Made by a program: the position numbers and the translations under genes. The notes under the pieces were generated by a model. That model searched no databases. It was not told the DNA's origin and saw only the letters and a program-made list of their open reading frames with translations. A stretch of 64,000 nucleotides of DNA. Origin: Monilinia fructicola (taxonomy: Eukaryota; Ascomycota; Leotiomycetes; Helotiales; Sclerotiniaceae). The stretch's first letter is position 1. The number at the start of each line of letters is the position of its first letter. The stretch is from positions 1-64,000 of the forward strand of contig VICG01000013.1 of assembly GCA_008692225.1 (NCBI GenBank), given 5' to 3'. Shown in pieces: positions 1 to 10,640 of this stretch.

Positions 1-834
1 GAGCTTTCAATCCACCCCTCATTTGAAACTCGAAGAGTTGCAGTAGATGAGGGAGACAGGTATGTTAACCCCGCTGCTCCTCACCACCGCAACCCCCAGA
101 GCCCCACCCAGTTCCACGCATGTATACCTCATGCAGCGAATTCGAACCAACCCTAATCTTGTAGATAACGTTAAATCACCCCCACATCGCAACAAGGTCC
201 TGCCGTTATCTCTATTGATTACCGCCACCAGCCCTCAATCCGAAGCCATATCTCGACACAATGTTGAACTCACTTCCATGCACTTCCGCTCCTCACTCAG
301 TCGTGTTGTTCAGTCTTCAATGTGTACCGCAAAAGACCTAACATAATTCATTATTCGTGGTATTTGAGAACCCATCCTGCAATGAGAAAACATCGATATT
401 TACCTACACATTACCTTACCAACCACCAATGCTTACACCTGCCCCTCGAGAACGCACCATACAGTCAACTAACTGCCGACCGCAAGCACGACCGCATACC
501 TTCATATACCCATGGACCCTTCTTTTTCTAGATCGTTCACAAACAATTCGTTGTGTCTACATTCTTCTTTCCGACAAATCATTCGCGACGCAATGATAAT
601 ATCATCATTGTCACGGTGCGGTCATGGCGCGGTCACGGCACTGTCACGATCGAGCTATAGTCACGCAAGTTCTATGAACACCACTGCATATCACATGTCA
701 CGCTTTGAACTCGTTGTCACGGTCTTTCGGACCGCCTAAAAGTTTTATATGTGGCCAAGCAAATCCGGTGAGGCGTGCCCAGTGATCAGATACCGGTGAG
801 CACTACCTGGCGATCCGTCACAAGTGACATTTAA
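1..834. other. Gene-free stretch with GTCACG-rich segment
   Basis: I see no credible gene. Small open frames lack family resemblance and codon-like composition. Between 610 and 721 the hexamer GTCACG occurs six times (starting near 610, 632, 643, 660, 697, 716), just before the 14-bp tandem array. It may be part of a decayed repeat. Confidence 0.5.
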
Positions 835-910
835 CCGGTGAAGCACGACTGGTGAAGCGCGACTGGTGAAGCAGGACTGGTGAAGTACGACCATTGAAGC
901 TCGACCGGTG
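835..910. repeat. 14-bp tandem repeat array, about 5.5 units
   Basis: Units of 14 bp with consensus CTGGTGAAGCRCGA start at 835, 849, 863, 877 and 891, with a partial unit at 905. Units differ at one to four positions. The array ends about 40 bp before the solo LTR at 950. Confidence 0.85.
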
Positions 911-949
911 ACCTATAATCAGTCACGATCCCAGCACCTTTTTTCAAAG

Positions 950-1117
950 TGTCGGTAAATGGATCATGTAATACTTTATGTTGCCATACGAATATATATC
1001 TAACCGTACTAGAAGTACTAGCTTCTTGGGGACCGTCTATAAAGTCGTTCTCCTTTCTATAGATTATATACAAAATAACATCAATGACTATAACAAGAAA
1101 AGAACAGAGTACTTGCA
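950..1117 (+). mobile_element. Solo LTR of copia-like element (family 1)
   Basis: This 168-bp segment begins TGTCGG and ends in TTGCA. It aligns along its whole length with the two LTRs at 5723-5887 and 7771-7935, including the shared ATGGATCATG, TCTAACCGTA and TCTATAAAG blocks. No gag or pol follows it, so it is a solo LTR. It is the most diverged of the three. No clear target-site duplication is visible; the flanks CAAAG and CTTTG are complementary, not direct. Confidence 0.75.
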
Positions 1118-1365
1118 CTTTGATTAACTAACTTAATATCAACGCGAAGTAACCTGTCTCCTACAGGCGAGGCAATTTTAATGAATGTTTGCGGCCGTAA
1201 AACTTTTATCAATCCTTGAATTGCCTCATAAGAGTTAGGTCTACATCCTACCGCAGTGCTTACTCTCTCGTGATAAAATGCTTACAAGCCCCAATTTTGC
1301 TCATATTAACTCATACATGAGATAACTATTAGAAAATCTATAACCTGACGGGCCAGAATTCGAGC

Positions 1366-1471
1366 TATCGCCTCGGCGTTTCTTACTCGTCGTTCTACGC
1401 ATCTAGATAGGGTCCTTTGAGCAATAACAGCGCATTTATCTGATACATCCTTATTTATCTTTTATATTACA
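1366..1471. repeat. LTR-like fragment, family 2 (copy 1)
   Basis: It shares CGCCTCGGCGT, then GATAGGGTCCTT, GAGCAATAACA and TCTGATACATCC-like blocks in the same order with 20162-20305. The family looks like a short LTR whose 5' end is missing here. Identity is moderate by eye. Confidence 0.5.
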
Positions 1472-2184
1472 CTGAAGTTGTGACGGTCGTCACGGAAGGG
1501 GCGATGGCGACACAGCCGACATCGCCGACGTGCCGACAAGAACGACGTAGTCGACGCAGTCGACGTTTCGGCAAGGACGAGACACAGCATCATAGATTAT
1601 AAGGAGACAGCTTAAGTAGCTTTGATGAAGATCAGCTTTAGTAAACTACATGATTGGTTGTAAGAGCATTTCAGGCGTTCATTGAAACGAAGCATCAGGT
1701 CTACAGGTATTTCCCATTCAAGTTACGGGAAATCATTAACGTTCGCAACGCAAACGGAGACGAAGATTATACAAAGACAGCAGCGCCGACAACATAAGAC
1801 GGATAAGATCCAAGAGTGTTACGACAGAGCTCTTTCCACAAGATTGGGCGATCGATAAACCTGCGTCTAGGGCGACAGACAACGCTTTCGAGAAGGAAGC
1901 GAGATCATTTTTGGACTTCCTGTACCGCTGTTAAGTTCAACATCGGACGCTCCGGAGGATAAAGGAAAGCCAGAGTCAAAACTGTCTAAACACTAAATAG
2001 AAATAAGTTACTAATATTTTAATGTTCTTAATCAGATTCTAAGTTTGCAAAAACATTTCGAAAAGGCTTAGAATCTAATTTAAAAAGGTTGATCATTTTA
2101 GAACTACTGTATGTAGGATTGTGGGTATGGGAAAGGGTCTAGTGGGCCTGTATTATTTTTGCATAAATTTTCTTTTGTTAGAAA
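1472..2184. other. Intergenic, no gene seen
   Basis: No open frame here resembles a known protein. Around 1500-1575 there are repeated GCCGAC/GTCGAC words. Nothing else stands out. Confidence 0.4.
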
Positions 2185-2234
2185 CATGCGGTATGCAGGT
2201 CAGTTGGACGTCCATCCGACCTACATACCGCATG
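2185..2234. repeat. 50-bp imperfect inverted repeat (hairpin)
   Basis: Arms of 24 bp starting CATGCGGTATG and ending CATACCGCATG pair at 21 of 24 positions around a CG dinucleotide centre. It lies about 100 bp upstream of the Harbinger remnant. It could be a tiny foldback element or the edge of a transposon. Confidence 0.75.
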
Positions 2235-2339
2235 AAAATGAGCTCAACAGCACCCATTTTAAAGCATTCCCTTCACGTAAATACTCCTTGAAAGAGTAAA
2301 GATTCCTTTCAAAGCTCTATTCCTCCAAATTGAGGCATG

Positions 2340-2920
2340 AAGCCCTACCCTCATCTCTGGCATTCCCCTCTATTCCTGAATATCAAAATGCGAATTCAAC
2401 TGGATTAATGCAGTCAACTGAGTATGGTACACCTATACCACTTCCATCTCTCTCCTCATACGAATCTGTCCTTGATATGTGGCAAGAAACACTTGACGAA
2501 AACCGGCTCGAAATACACCGAAAACGGAGAGATTCAATGCCAGGCAGATGGAGAAACACAAGGATCGTTAAATTGGAGAGAAAGTGTTAAAACCCTACGC
2601 TCCCAAAAGCGTAAATATACAATAGAAGAAGGGAAGTGGTTGAAGGAAGAGCAGGAAAGCTATATCAATCCTTCATCTCAAGAGAACCCATCAACAGTCA
2701 TAGTTCTAACACCTATTAAAATGCCTAAAATAAGTCTACAAGAAAAGGCATATGATGCAATGGTCCGTATCGCCGAGAATACGCAAATAGGTGGGGGTCG
2801 ACGAAAAGGTTGAAAATATCGAGAAAACAATGCTGGAATTTCAGACGGATATCAATGAAAGGGTTGATAAGATGGATGCTGGTATGAACACGATATTAGA
2901 AAACATTATAAATGGTTAAA
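2340..2920 (+). pseudogene. Harbinger copy A: Myb/SANT accessory gene, internally deleted
   Basis: Frame pieces here match the intact accessory protein at 20804-21967. An N-terminal piece (YQNANSTGL, GTPIPLPS) is joined directly to SYESVLDMWQETLD, so about 138 codons are missing, which removes the whole SANT/Myb DNA-binding region (residues about 145-215 of the intact copy). A frameshift near 2520 then moves the match to the next frame (QEKAYDAMVRIAENTQ). The coiled-coil tail is still recognisable to about 2920. It is tail-to-tail with the transposase, as in the other copies. It should not give a working DNA-binding protein. Confidence 0.75.
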
Positions 2921-2961
2921 AAATGACAGTTTGAATAAAAGCTGAAAAGATCAACTATATT

Positions 2962-4056
2962 TTAATGTATTTTTAAATAATCCTCAACGGTAGGAGGATC
3001 GATTCCAAATCTACCTACATTCTCTGCTCTTATTCTTAAACAAGTCCAACAATTAGTTAATAATACTGCCGTCCTAAAATATACCGCAACAGGTTGATTC
3101 CCTAGAGTAACACCCTTCGAAAATGCCGTATAAGTCCATAAAGATTCGATCTTTCCGAATGCTTGTTCTACAGTTATTCTAACATGCGCTAGATCTCTAT
3201 TAAACTGCTTTTCATCCTCAGGTAGAGTATGCCGACCTCCCATTCGTCTATTGCCCTCAAAAGGGCATACAATGCCATATGTGCTGTTATATGTAGGGTC
3301 GCCATATATTCGTAGCATTTCTTCTTCTGGCCGATCTCCCATAACCTCATTAATTCTGTCAACAACCTCACTGCGTTGCCACATTACCCTATCATTCGTA
3401 GATGCCGGAAATGGCTCTGAAAGCGATGATATTAAAAGGTCAGGAGTAGCTATAGCTTGCCACACTATGCCATGTGAATGCTCACGCCCGGACTGTACTA
3501 CTCGTTGATTTAATTGATCTCCTCCTGGCCTGTTAACTCCTCTAAATGTATTATCAACGAATCCATATATACCAGGAACGTTATTAACCCTTTCCACTGC
3601 TTTTGAAAATAGATCAAGTCGATCGTAATTGCGTAGCTGGGGATGCCATTTAAGATGCCCTTCGAATGTATTAACAAGATGAAGGCATGTAGTATTAAAT
3701 ACTATAGAAATCCAAGGGGGGGATCGTCCGAAGAGATCAGAGAGTATAGGAAGTCGCTTAGGGTGTGATAAGCGTGCGCAAACAACGCATAAAGCAGTGA
3801 GACTTGGGCATTTGATTCGTCTAGGGTATTTGATATTCTCTAATTTGAGGAGGCGAGCAAGACGTTGAAGCTCAATAGTAGTAAATCTAAACCAGAATAT
3901 AACGTTTTGCGGCGCCATTGAGGTCAAGTCGAATTCCTTTTTCGTATATTTAAAAGGTGTTCTATAACGATAACGAGGTCGACGCTCTTCCGCCATCATA
4001 AAAAACATTAATGCAGTCGCCATTGGAAGCATATCGTCAGCTTCAATGTTACTCAT
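2962..4056 (-). CDS. PIF/Harbinger DDE transposase (copy A, intact)
   Basis: The single-exon 364-residue frame encodes a DDE_4-type nuclease that would cut and paste its own element in the nucleus. The expected triad is visible: D168 in YGFVDNTF, D253 in YGDPTYNS, and E297 in RITVEQAFGKI, with spacing usual for PIF/Harbinger enzymes. The stretch GGRHTLPEDEKQFNR between the last two residues is also characteristic. There is no stop or frameshift, and length fits the family (350-450 aa). Copy B at about 20.4 kb preserves only the last third, with stops. The partner Myb-like gene of this copy is broken, so mobility would need the partner protein in trans. Terminal inverted repeats were not found. 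Confidence 0.88.
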   Translation of the reverse strand: MSNIEADDMLPMATALMFFMMAEERRPRYRYRTPFKYTKKEFDLTSMAPQNVIFWFRFTTIELQRLARLLKLENIKYPRRIKCPSLTALCVVCARLSHPKRLPILSDLFGRSPPWISIVFNTTCLHLVNTFEGHLKWHPQLRNYDRLDLFSKAVERVNNVPGIYGFVDNTFRGVNRPGGDQLNQRVVQSGREHSHGIVWQAIATPDLLISSLSEPFPASTNDRVMWQRSEVVDRINEVMGDRPEEEMLRIYGDPTYNSTYGIVCPFEGNRRMGGRHTLPEDEKQFNRDLAHVRITVEQAFGKIESLWTYTAFSKGVTLGNQPVAVYFRTAVLLTNCWTCLRIRAENVGRFGIDPPTVEDYLKIH

Positions 4057-4150
4057 TTTGGATTATTCGACCCTTTTTTATAACGAATGTGTATTAAATA
4101 AATTCAGATGAGGATTGTAAAAGTGAGCGGATCCCGAATTATGGGAATGC

Positions 4151-4178
4151 GCTTATCAAGCTAAGGTAGTTGATAAGC
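4151..4178. repeat. Short inverted repeat GCTTATCA/TGATAAGC
   Basis: Perfect 8-bp arms are separated by 12 bp, about 95 bp upstream of the Harbinger transposase. It could be a transposase or regulatory binding site, or chance. Confidence 0.45.
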
Positions 4179-4685
4179 TAGGCGAATAAGGCTAGTACGT
4201 TCATGTGACCATGCGATAATAATACACTGTATCATTTTTCTCAAGGTGTAAAGGTGTAAAATATGATATTCGAAATCTGCTACTGGCAGATCCCGCCATA
4301 CTAAATTAGGTGTAATGTGCTGCGCCCCTAAGCCCCATTATATAGCCGAGAATTTTAAAAAAATCTGCTGAATGTCACGATCACATACCAGAGCTGTGAT
4401 GAAACATCACGTGTCTAGGCACGTTATATCTCTCATCACACGAAGACCTCTATTCGGTTTGATTAATAAGGTTAATGATTATTTTATCAATATAGTTTGA
4501 ATAGTTATTTAGTTATTTAATTAGTAGAGTTAATCTACTGTATATGATTAGATGACGAAGCCGTACTGTGAATTAGGATAATGGGAACTGAGGTTAGTTC
4601 TACTATGTAGCAGTATATGTGGAGATTACGTTTATATCTGAACACTCACAATTATTTAACTTAAATTTTTCCATCAAGTATCTAG
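4179..4685. other. AT-rich intergenic, no gene seen
   Basis: AT-rich sequence between the Harbinger element and the NB-ARC/TPR relic. I see no open frame with family resemblance. Confidence 0.4.
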
Positions 4686-5722
4686 CTACAGAAACTCGTT
4701 CCGAGTCTTCAAGAAATGTGCAAGATTATTCAAACTCTGAACAGTATCAGGGTGCTTTCTGCCATAAATCTTCTCGCCGAGCTCTAGCGTTCTTCGGCAC
4801 AGCAGTTCGCCCGCGTCATGTTTACCTTGCAGTACGAGGAAGATACTGAATTTGGATGTAGCATCTAGCAATTCAATATCATCGAGGTTCTCGTTGAGAA
4901 TTGCATAGCCATGGTTCTTTTGAAGGACTGCTTCTGAGTGAAATGACAATATTTGCACCAATTCCAATTTTATTGTACGAAGATCCTTTGAACTCAAGAA
5001 AGCTGATAACAATAGAATCGCTTCGCAAGTAAATGTCTGTCGTGCTTCCAAACCCAATCATAGTTTCGCCCAATCTTGAATGAGAGGGTGTAGTGTGAGA
5101 ATGGTATCTTATCCTTCCCAATTTATAGATTTTGCACCAACGATAGACTTTGCAATTCAGTGAATATATCCCCAGCTTTTTTATCTATCCCAACAACCAT
5201 CAAGTACACAAGATTTAAGTCGATTTGTTTGTTTAGAAATCTAGCAGCCGAAAACTTCATCGGTCACTTCTTTACCATCGAGAAAGCTTCCTAGAGTAAG
5301 AAGATGGATTTTGTCTTTGCGAGCATCAGGATTTCCTTTAATCAAATTGATAGATAATTCCCAAGTTGTCAATACAGACAGTTTAACTGCATCCGTTGTC
5401 CCGTTTTGTCTATAATCCCAAATATCAGGTAACTCGCTGAGCACCTTCTCTTTTCGCTCAGAGTAGTGTTCCATATACAAATCAAGCTTCAAACCACATG
5501 CTAGAATGTAAGCTCCAGCTTGATCCATGGCGAGCGCATGATATCCAAGCCTCTTGTCGAGAGATGCCCCTTTTTGTCTATTCGTATAGGTTTTCTCCAC
5601 TTGACTTCTCTCAAGTAACAGCTGAAATGCCTCTTTATCTGACATAAAAGTTACATCGATATAGAAGCCCAAACTCTTTGCTCCGGTAAGGCGAGATGTA
5701 AAGAGTATTGAACCATGGATAC
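4686..5722 (-). pseudogene. Truncated NB-ARC/TPR (STAND, NLR-like) gene relic
   Basis: Reading leftwards from 5722, the frame gives GSILFTSRL (an NB-ARC RNBS-B-like motif), then MSDKEAFQLLLERS, LGYHALAMDQAGAYI and a winged-helix-like LLTLGSFLDGKEVTDEVF before a stop near 5241. After frameshifts, a TPR/kinesin-light-chain unit follows at 5057-4686 (GKHDAGELLCRRTLELGEKIYG, HPDTVQSLNNLA). This order is standard for fungal NB-ARC-TPR proteins involved in self/non-self recognition. The P-loop half is absent: the NB-ARC frame is cut exactly at 5723, where the 5' LTR begins. I did not find the missing half on the far side of the element. Stops and frameshifts make it a pseudogene. Confidence 0.78.
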
Positions 5723-5887
5723 TGTCGGGAAATGGATCATGCGATATTGAGTTGCTGTACGAATAATACGTCTAACCGTATTAGGCGTACTAGTACCTCG
5801 AGGACGTCTATAAAGTTGTCCCGTATTCCATATATTAAATAGAGAATAACAACGATGATATACCAACAAAAGGATTAAGTACTTAAG
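5723..5887 (+). repeat. 5' LTR (family 1)
   Basis: It begins TGTCGGGAAATGG and carries TCTAACCGTATTAGGCGTACTA and TCTATAAAG. It matches 7771-7935 and 950-1117. The 3' boundary is approximate because the terminal CA is mutated here (ACTTAAG in place of ACTTACA). Confidence 0.75.
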
Positions 5888-6171
5888 TCAGATATAAATC
5901 TATTGAGTAGATTTCTCTACTGATCTCAACGGTGCTAACAAATATATTCTGAATCATAATTTTGTTGAGTAGAATTTTCTGTGAAAGAATAATATTTGAA
6001 AGGTAAACACTGTCAAATGGGACGGGGTTGTATCTGCGTCTAACACGCATTCTTTATACTGTACGTCGTATAAAGACATTCTTTATTCTCATATTCATAT
6101 TTATACTCTACTCTACATTCTACTTTACTACTACTTCATATTCTACATCACACCATTTTCACTCCACAAAA

Positions 6172-7760
6172 ATGGCTACTTCAACCACCTCAAACCCGAC
6201 TTCGGAGCTTGATTTGACCGTTTTTCTCGATGGCCACAAGCGTATACAATAAGTTAGATGATGGAGATCAGACAGACTACTGTGAGAACTGGTATACAGC
6301 TATATCAGCATTGGACACGGTAGGTAGGACTATCGACAAGAAGGATTTATCGAGATATGTTAAATTTAAACGAAAACAATATGCGGAATACGATATATGT
6401 GACGACGAGCTTTGCGGACGCCTTTCATTTCGACTTCAAATTGTTCACCTTGCGTGAAATTTCAGCAGTCCATCAACTCGATGCTCGACAACTTCGAAAT
6501 CTTTTGAGGAGCAAGGGTGTTAATATACCCTTATTGGGCATGGAAGTACAGCATGCATTATATGATCAGGCACAACGAAAGGACAGCATACCATGGACGG
6601 AGCAGCAGATTAAGGAGCTTTTGAGTGCACGGGATAGTGATGCATCGGAGTTTCCTTCGTGGAATATCAAGAGAATGATCAAAAACATGACTGAAATCAC
6701 ACCACCAGTGCGACATGGTACGAATCCAGACAACGGCCCAGGTGATGAGGGACCTAATAGGAATGATATGGGGAGGGGGAATAAGAGAGATCGGTCGGAT
6801 GATGGGAAGGATCGAAAAGCTTTTCAACAATATGCACCCAATGCTTTGTTGAATTTCCATGAGTTTTATTCACCTGAGGAGAAATACAGTGGGGATGACG
6901 ACGATTTCGACTATAAACTCTCAATTTTCTACGACATATCACGTCGAGCAGAGCTCCCGAATGAGCAGTTTTGTCAAGCGTTCCCTATGATGCTTCGAGG
7001 TGGAGCATTGGGCTTTTATCATTCAAGCAGAAGCAATCTACCGACGGATTTTAAAAGATTGTGCGCATATATTAAACGGGAGTTTGAAGGAGATGAAGCC
7101 GAGCGAAATATGCTCAACAAGTGGAATTCTATCACTCTTTTGGGGGTCAAGGCGAAGAATAAGGATAAGACTCTTAGCGAATCCTTTCATATAATGGCGG
7201 TACAACTGCGAAATCTTCAAATGCGTCTACAGAAGGAGATGAGAGATCCGGTGCATTTGCATAATAAGCTTATGGTTGCTTGCCAGGGAGTACCAGCATG
7301 TAATCTTGCTTGCTTAAATCCTGCAAAGAGCGTTCCAGTATTCATACAACAGTTGAAGCAGGCTATCGCCGTATGGGAAAGATCACATAAAGGGGAGGAT
7401 TCGACATTCTTTGTGGATCGGAGACTCCAAGGGGGAAACAACAATGATGACTCACGGAATTCATATTCGCCGAATAGGAATTCGCGTTCTCAGCATAATT
7501 CGAGAATTAAATTCACCTGATATTCGAACATCCCGCAACGACCGCAACGACGTCAAATCCGTTAGAAAGTGTTGGATTTGCAAGAAGGAAGGCTGTCGAT
7601 CAACTAACCATTCTCAACAAGAGCAAGATGATCAAAAGCGCAAGTGGAGAGAGAGATTCAATGGAGGAAGCAACAACGGATTCCAAAAGCGATATACCCA
7701 GTGGCTAGTGGAGTATGAGAGGAGAGTGAGGAATGGGCACATGATCTTTCGACTTTTAGA
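6172..7760 (+). pseudogene. Copia-type Gag with CCHC-like zinc knuckle, frameshifted
   Basis: Protein-like sequence runs through three frames: a start at 6172, a shift near 6240, another near 6400, a long open part 6400-7520, and a shift near 7510. The long part has the capsid-like helical region (LRREFEGDEAERNML-type context). The last frame has the zinc knuckle CWICKKEGCRSTNH, a form typical of fungal copia Gag. Gag packages element RNA in virus-like particles. With at least three frameshifts this copy is unlikely to be functional. No Pol follows. Confidence 0.72.
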
Positions 7761-7770
7761 TAGTTGCCAG

Positions 7771-7935
7771 TGTCGGGAAATGGATCATGTGATATTGAGT
7801 TGCGGTACGAATAATACGTCTAACCGTATTAGGCGTACTAGCACCTCGAGGACCTCTATAAAGTCGTCCTCCTTTCCATAGATTACATAGCGAATAACAA
7901 CGATGACATACCAACAAAAGCATTAAGTACTTACA
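7771..7935 (+). repeat. 3' LTR (family 1)
   Basis: 165 bp starting TGTCGGG and ending ACTTACA, giving the TG..CA termini expected of an LTR. It is the best-preserved member of the three-copy family in this window. Confidence 0.8.
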
Positions 7936-8314
7936 CTTTAAACTGACCAATTTTATACCAACACATATATACCCTATTATCCCGTAAACAAGAAAAAAAG
8001 AAATATTGATGATAAATATTTGAGCAATGACTAGAAACAAAATTTGGATTCATGCTTCATTAATGTTTTTGTAGTTCCATAATACATCATCCAATGTACC
8101 AACAGCCCGCTCATGTTCTTGAGAAAATTCCTCATGGCTAATCTTTCAATTGTGCTTAGTTTTACCAGAGTTGTCAAGGCCGGAGGGGCGGGAGGCCAGG
8201 GATTCGAAGAGAAAGCGAAATGACAGTGGGGTTGACGAGGTTGATAGAGCTAAGGGCAAGATCAAAAGAGGCACCATGGTGTAGGAAGATATTGAGAACT
8301 TTGCGAATGCCAAT

Positions 8315-8695
8315 ATGGGGGAGCGAGTCGCCCATTCCCCCAGATCAGCTACAGTCTCTACGACACTTCGGCAAGTTGCCAATTTAGATGACTTCAAACA
8401 CAGAGTTCTTACATGGCCACCAGCAGAAAGATATAGCTATGAAGCTCGTATCTTAGAGTACGATTGCATGCGAAACGCTTTAACTGGGGACTGGCTTGAA
8501 TCAATCTTCCAATACGTCAAAGAGCAAGGCCATTACTGTGATTATATCACTGATGAGGAGTTCAATGAGAAATGGATTGAGGTTACTGGCGTAGTTCAAG
8601 AAAATCAACGCCAACGTCAAAGAAGTGAGGAAGCGATCAAGGCGATTGAGCGGTATAAGACGCATTCAACGTCAGGGATTGGTTCAAGCAGATAA
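8315..8695 (+). CDS. Small hypothetical protein
   Basis: A 126-residue frame starting at ATG 8315. The sequence is acidic and helical (FKHRVLTWPPAERYSYEARILEYD, EEFNEKWIEVTGVVQENQRQRQRSEEAIKAIERY) and looks protein-like, but I do not recognise a family. It lies immediately upstream of the decayed oxygenase-like gene and could be its N-terminal part or another relic. No signal peptide or membrane segment is visible. Confidence 0.35.
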   Translation: MGERVAHSPRSATVSTTLRQVANLDDFKHRVLTWPPAERYSYEARILEYDCMRNALTGDWLESIFQYVKEQGHYCDYITDEEFNEKWIEVTGVVQENQRQRQRSEEAIKAIERYKTHSTSGIGSSR

Positions 8696-8785
8696 ATCCA
8701 ACGCAGACCTTGCTGGCCAGTGTAAGTAAACTGGCACTAAGGTGCAAATGCGAAGAAGGGGGGGGCTCTTATTAATCGTGCTGTT

Positions 8786-10640
8786 GTGGCGCGGCTTCAG
8801 AACCCACGCCGGGGGGTTTTTAAGAATAAGGAAGTCATGACTGGTGACGTCGATAATGCTTTGGAGGGGCTTGCGGTACTACCCTCGCTTCATGCTCAGA
8901 AACGAACGCGAAATCAGAGGTTAATATGGCTGTACAGCGATTTGCGAGGAAGATTGTTATATGCTGGGGGGGAGTTCGGGTTTTGCTGTTGAAGAAAATG
9001 CATGACTATTGTGTGATGACGGCAATGGTGCGGGTAGAGAGAGTGTTAGGGGTGGTAGGGGCATGGGTGTTTCGGGTAGGTCTGAGGGTAGGAGTAATGA
9101 TGGGGATAGTCATGCGACGACAGGGGCGTTGGAGTAAACTAACGAGGTGGGCGAGTGGGAGGACAATGAGCTGTATGTAGAAGGGGTGGATGATGTGAAT
9201 GAAGAAAATGCTACTGCGGCTGGGGAAAGGAAAAGAGAGGTGAGCTGTATGTGTCATGGCAATATCCCTAAAGTGTGGAGGGACAACATTGGTGGAAAAG
9301 GTTCCGCAATTGAGAAGGAGGCCCTGAAGTATCTAGGGCGGCTAATGGACTTCCAGGATAGTGCTAAGCTGAGCGGGTAGAAGTATAAAGGGGTTGATCG
9401 CGCATGGCATATGCATTGCACGCGACAGAGAGCCAAGCTGGGCTTGAGGGTTAAAGGTTTACATTAGACTGGGCTTATGGAGAGACTGCAGGTCATCCAT
9501 AATGCAGTGCCGGATCTTGGCAATTTGTAAGTTGACCAGTTCAAATGGTTTCGGAAAACTCACCCACCCCCGCACCCAACCGACAAGCTAGGCGTATACC
9601 AATTTTCCTGGAAGGCTAAAGAGGACCAAATAAAGCAAAATTTTGAAGGCAAACAAAGTGAAATGATGTCCGCAGCAAGTCGGGTGTGCTCTAACCCTTA
9701 TCATCATGGCTTCCAAGGAAAAAACATATGGGAGAAAGATGGCCCAGTCAGTTTGCCGCAGTTTGTTTGGTGGTTTGAGTGTGGGATTGGAGATATGGGG
9801 TTTGAGGAGTATGAGATGTATCTCCACCACCTGAGGCAGAGGGAGGGTGTTGAAGAGTTAGGTTGGTGCGGGACAATGATATATTCAATTGGGCAACAAT
9901 TGATGCGCCAGGATCCAGCGTATCACCTCGTATATGTGGCATTGCCACCAGATCATGAATGGAATTTGATAAACTACCCATACTACACTAAGTACGCATT
10001 GGCTGGGATTGGACTGCCTTTAATCACATCGATGTCAACATTGCAGCGTTGCTCGAGATAAATCCTGGTGGAAACATGATACAAGGGTCTTTGCAATTAT
10101 TATCATCCTCCACATCCATAGACACTCTGATTCTACCAGGGATGCACTTAAATCGTCGCTTAATGAGGTGGTGGGAGAGGATTGATATGCGCGGGCAGGA
10201 TACTGGTGGGTTTGTGCATCAGGTCTCCGATGCCATGTTTACCGATCGTGATTCTTAGGAATTGGGGGTTAAGTGGAAAACTGTGCCATGCAAGCCAGGA
10301 GAGATAAGGGTCACACTACCACATCTACCTCATGGATCTACAGGGCCTGCAACTCAAGCTCGTCGGACCATGCTACCCTGTTTTGTTGAAATTCAAGATG
10401 ACCACGAAACATAGGAGGTTATCGAGGGGGGGCACCTGGTCAGAGTTGTCGCAGGCCCACCTGGATCAAGCTTCCACATCTACCTCTCCATGCAGGCTTC
10501 AAAATATATTGGGTAAAATTCCTTACCGATTCCCCGCTGCAGTCCAACTTTGGGGGCTGGGTTGTCTTTCCGATCCTCCTGTAGGAAGACAGAGATGAGA
10601 TTCGCTTGCTGTATTAGCAGAGCGAGACTATTTGTTGGGG
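8786..10640 (+). pseudogene. Decayed 2OG-Fe(II) oxygenase-like gene (TET/JBP-like?)
   Basis: Protein-like segments appear in successive frames: about 9147-9380, 9663-9995, 10005-10258 and 10259-10500, separated by stops and frameshifts. The last parts show YPYYTKYA, then FNHIDVNI (HxD, His codon at 10025, Asp at 10031), then KPGEIRVTLPHLPHG followed by ARRTMLP. HxD, a later His within a PG-x-I-R-V-T-L-P strand and a downstream Arg are what a double-stranded beta-helix dioxygenase needs for iron and 2-oxoglutarate. A large family of such proteins is expanded in fungal genomes, partly in association with transposons; assignment to TET/JBP is my inference. The copy is clearly dead. Confidence 0.5.

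Larger units (their letters stand above)
5723..7935 (+). mobile_element. Gag-only copia-like LTR retrotransposon
   Basis: Two direct LTRs (5723-5887 and 7771-7935, TGTCGGGAAATGG start) enclose about 1.9 kb holding only a gag-like gene. Protease, integrase, reverse transcriptase and RNase H motifs are absent: the 3' LTR begins about 70 bp after the gag remnant. This is the layout of non-autonomous TR-GAG elements. The LTRs differ at several positions, so the insertion is not recent. No matching target-site duplication is visible. It interrupts the NB-ARC/TPR relic. Confidence 0.75.

Noticed and set aside
47..739. Overlapping + strand frames of 69-99 residues
   Set aside because: No family resemblance, several overlapping frames of similar length, no splice-linked continuation.
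945..1122. CAAAGTG/CACTTTG ends of the first LTR as a DNA-transposon TIR
   Set aside because: The other two copies do not have these ends, so it is chance flanking sequence of an LTR.
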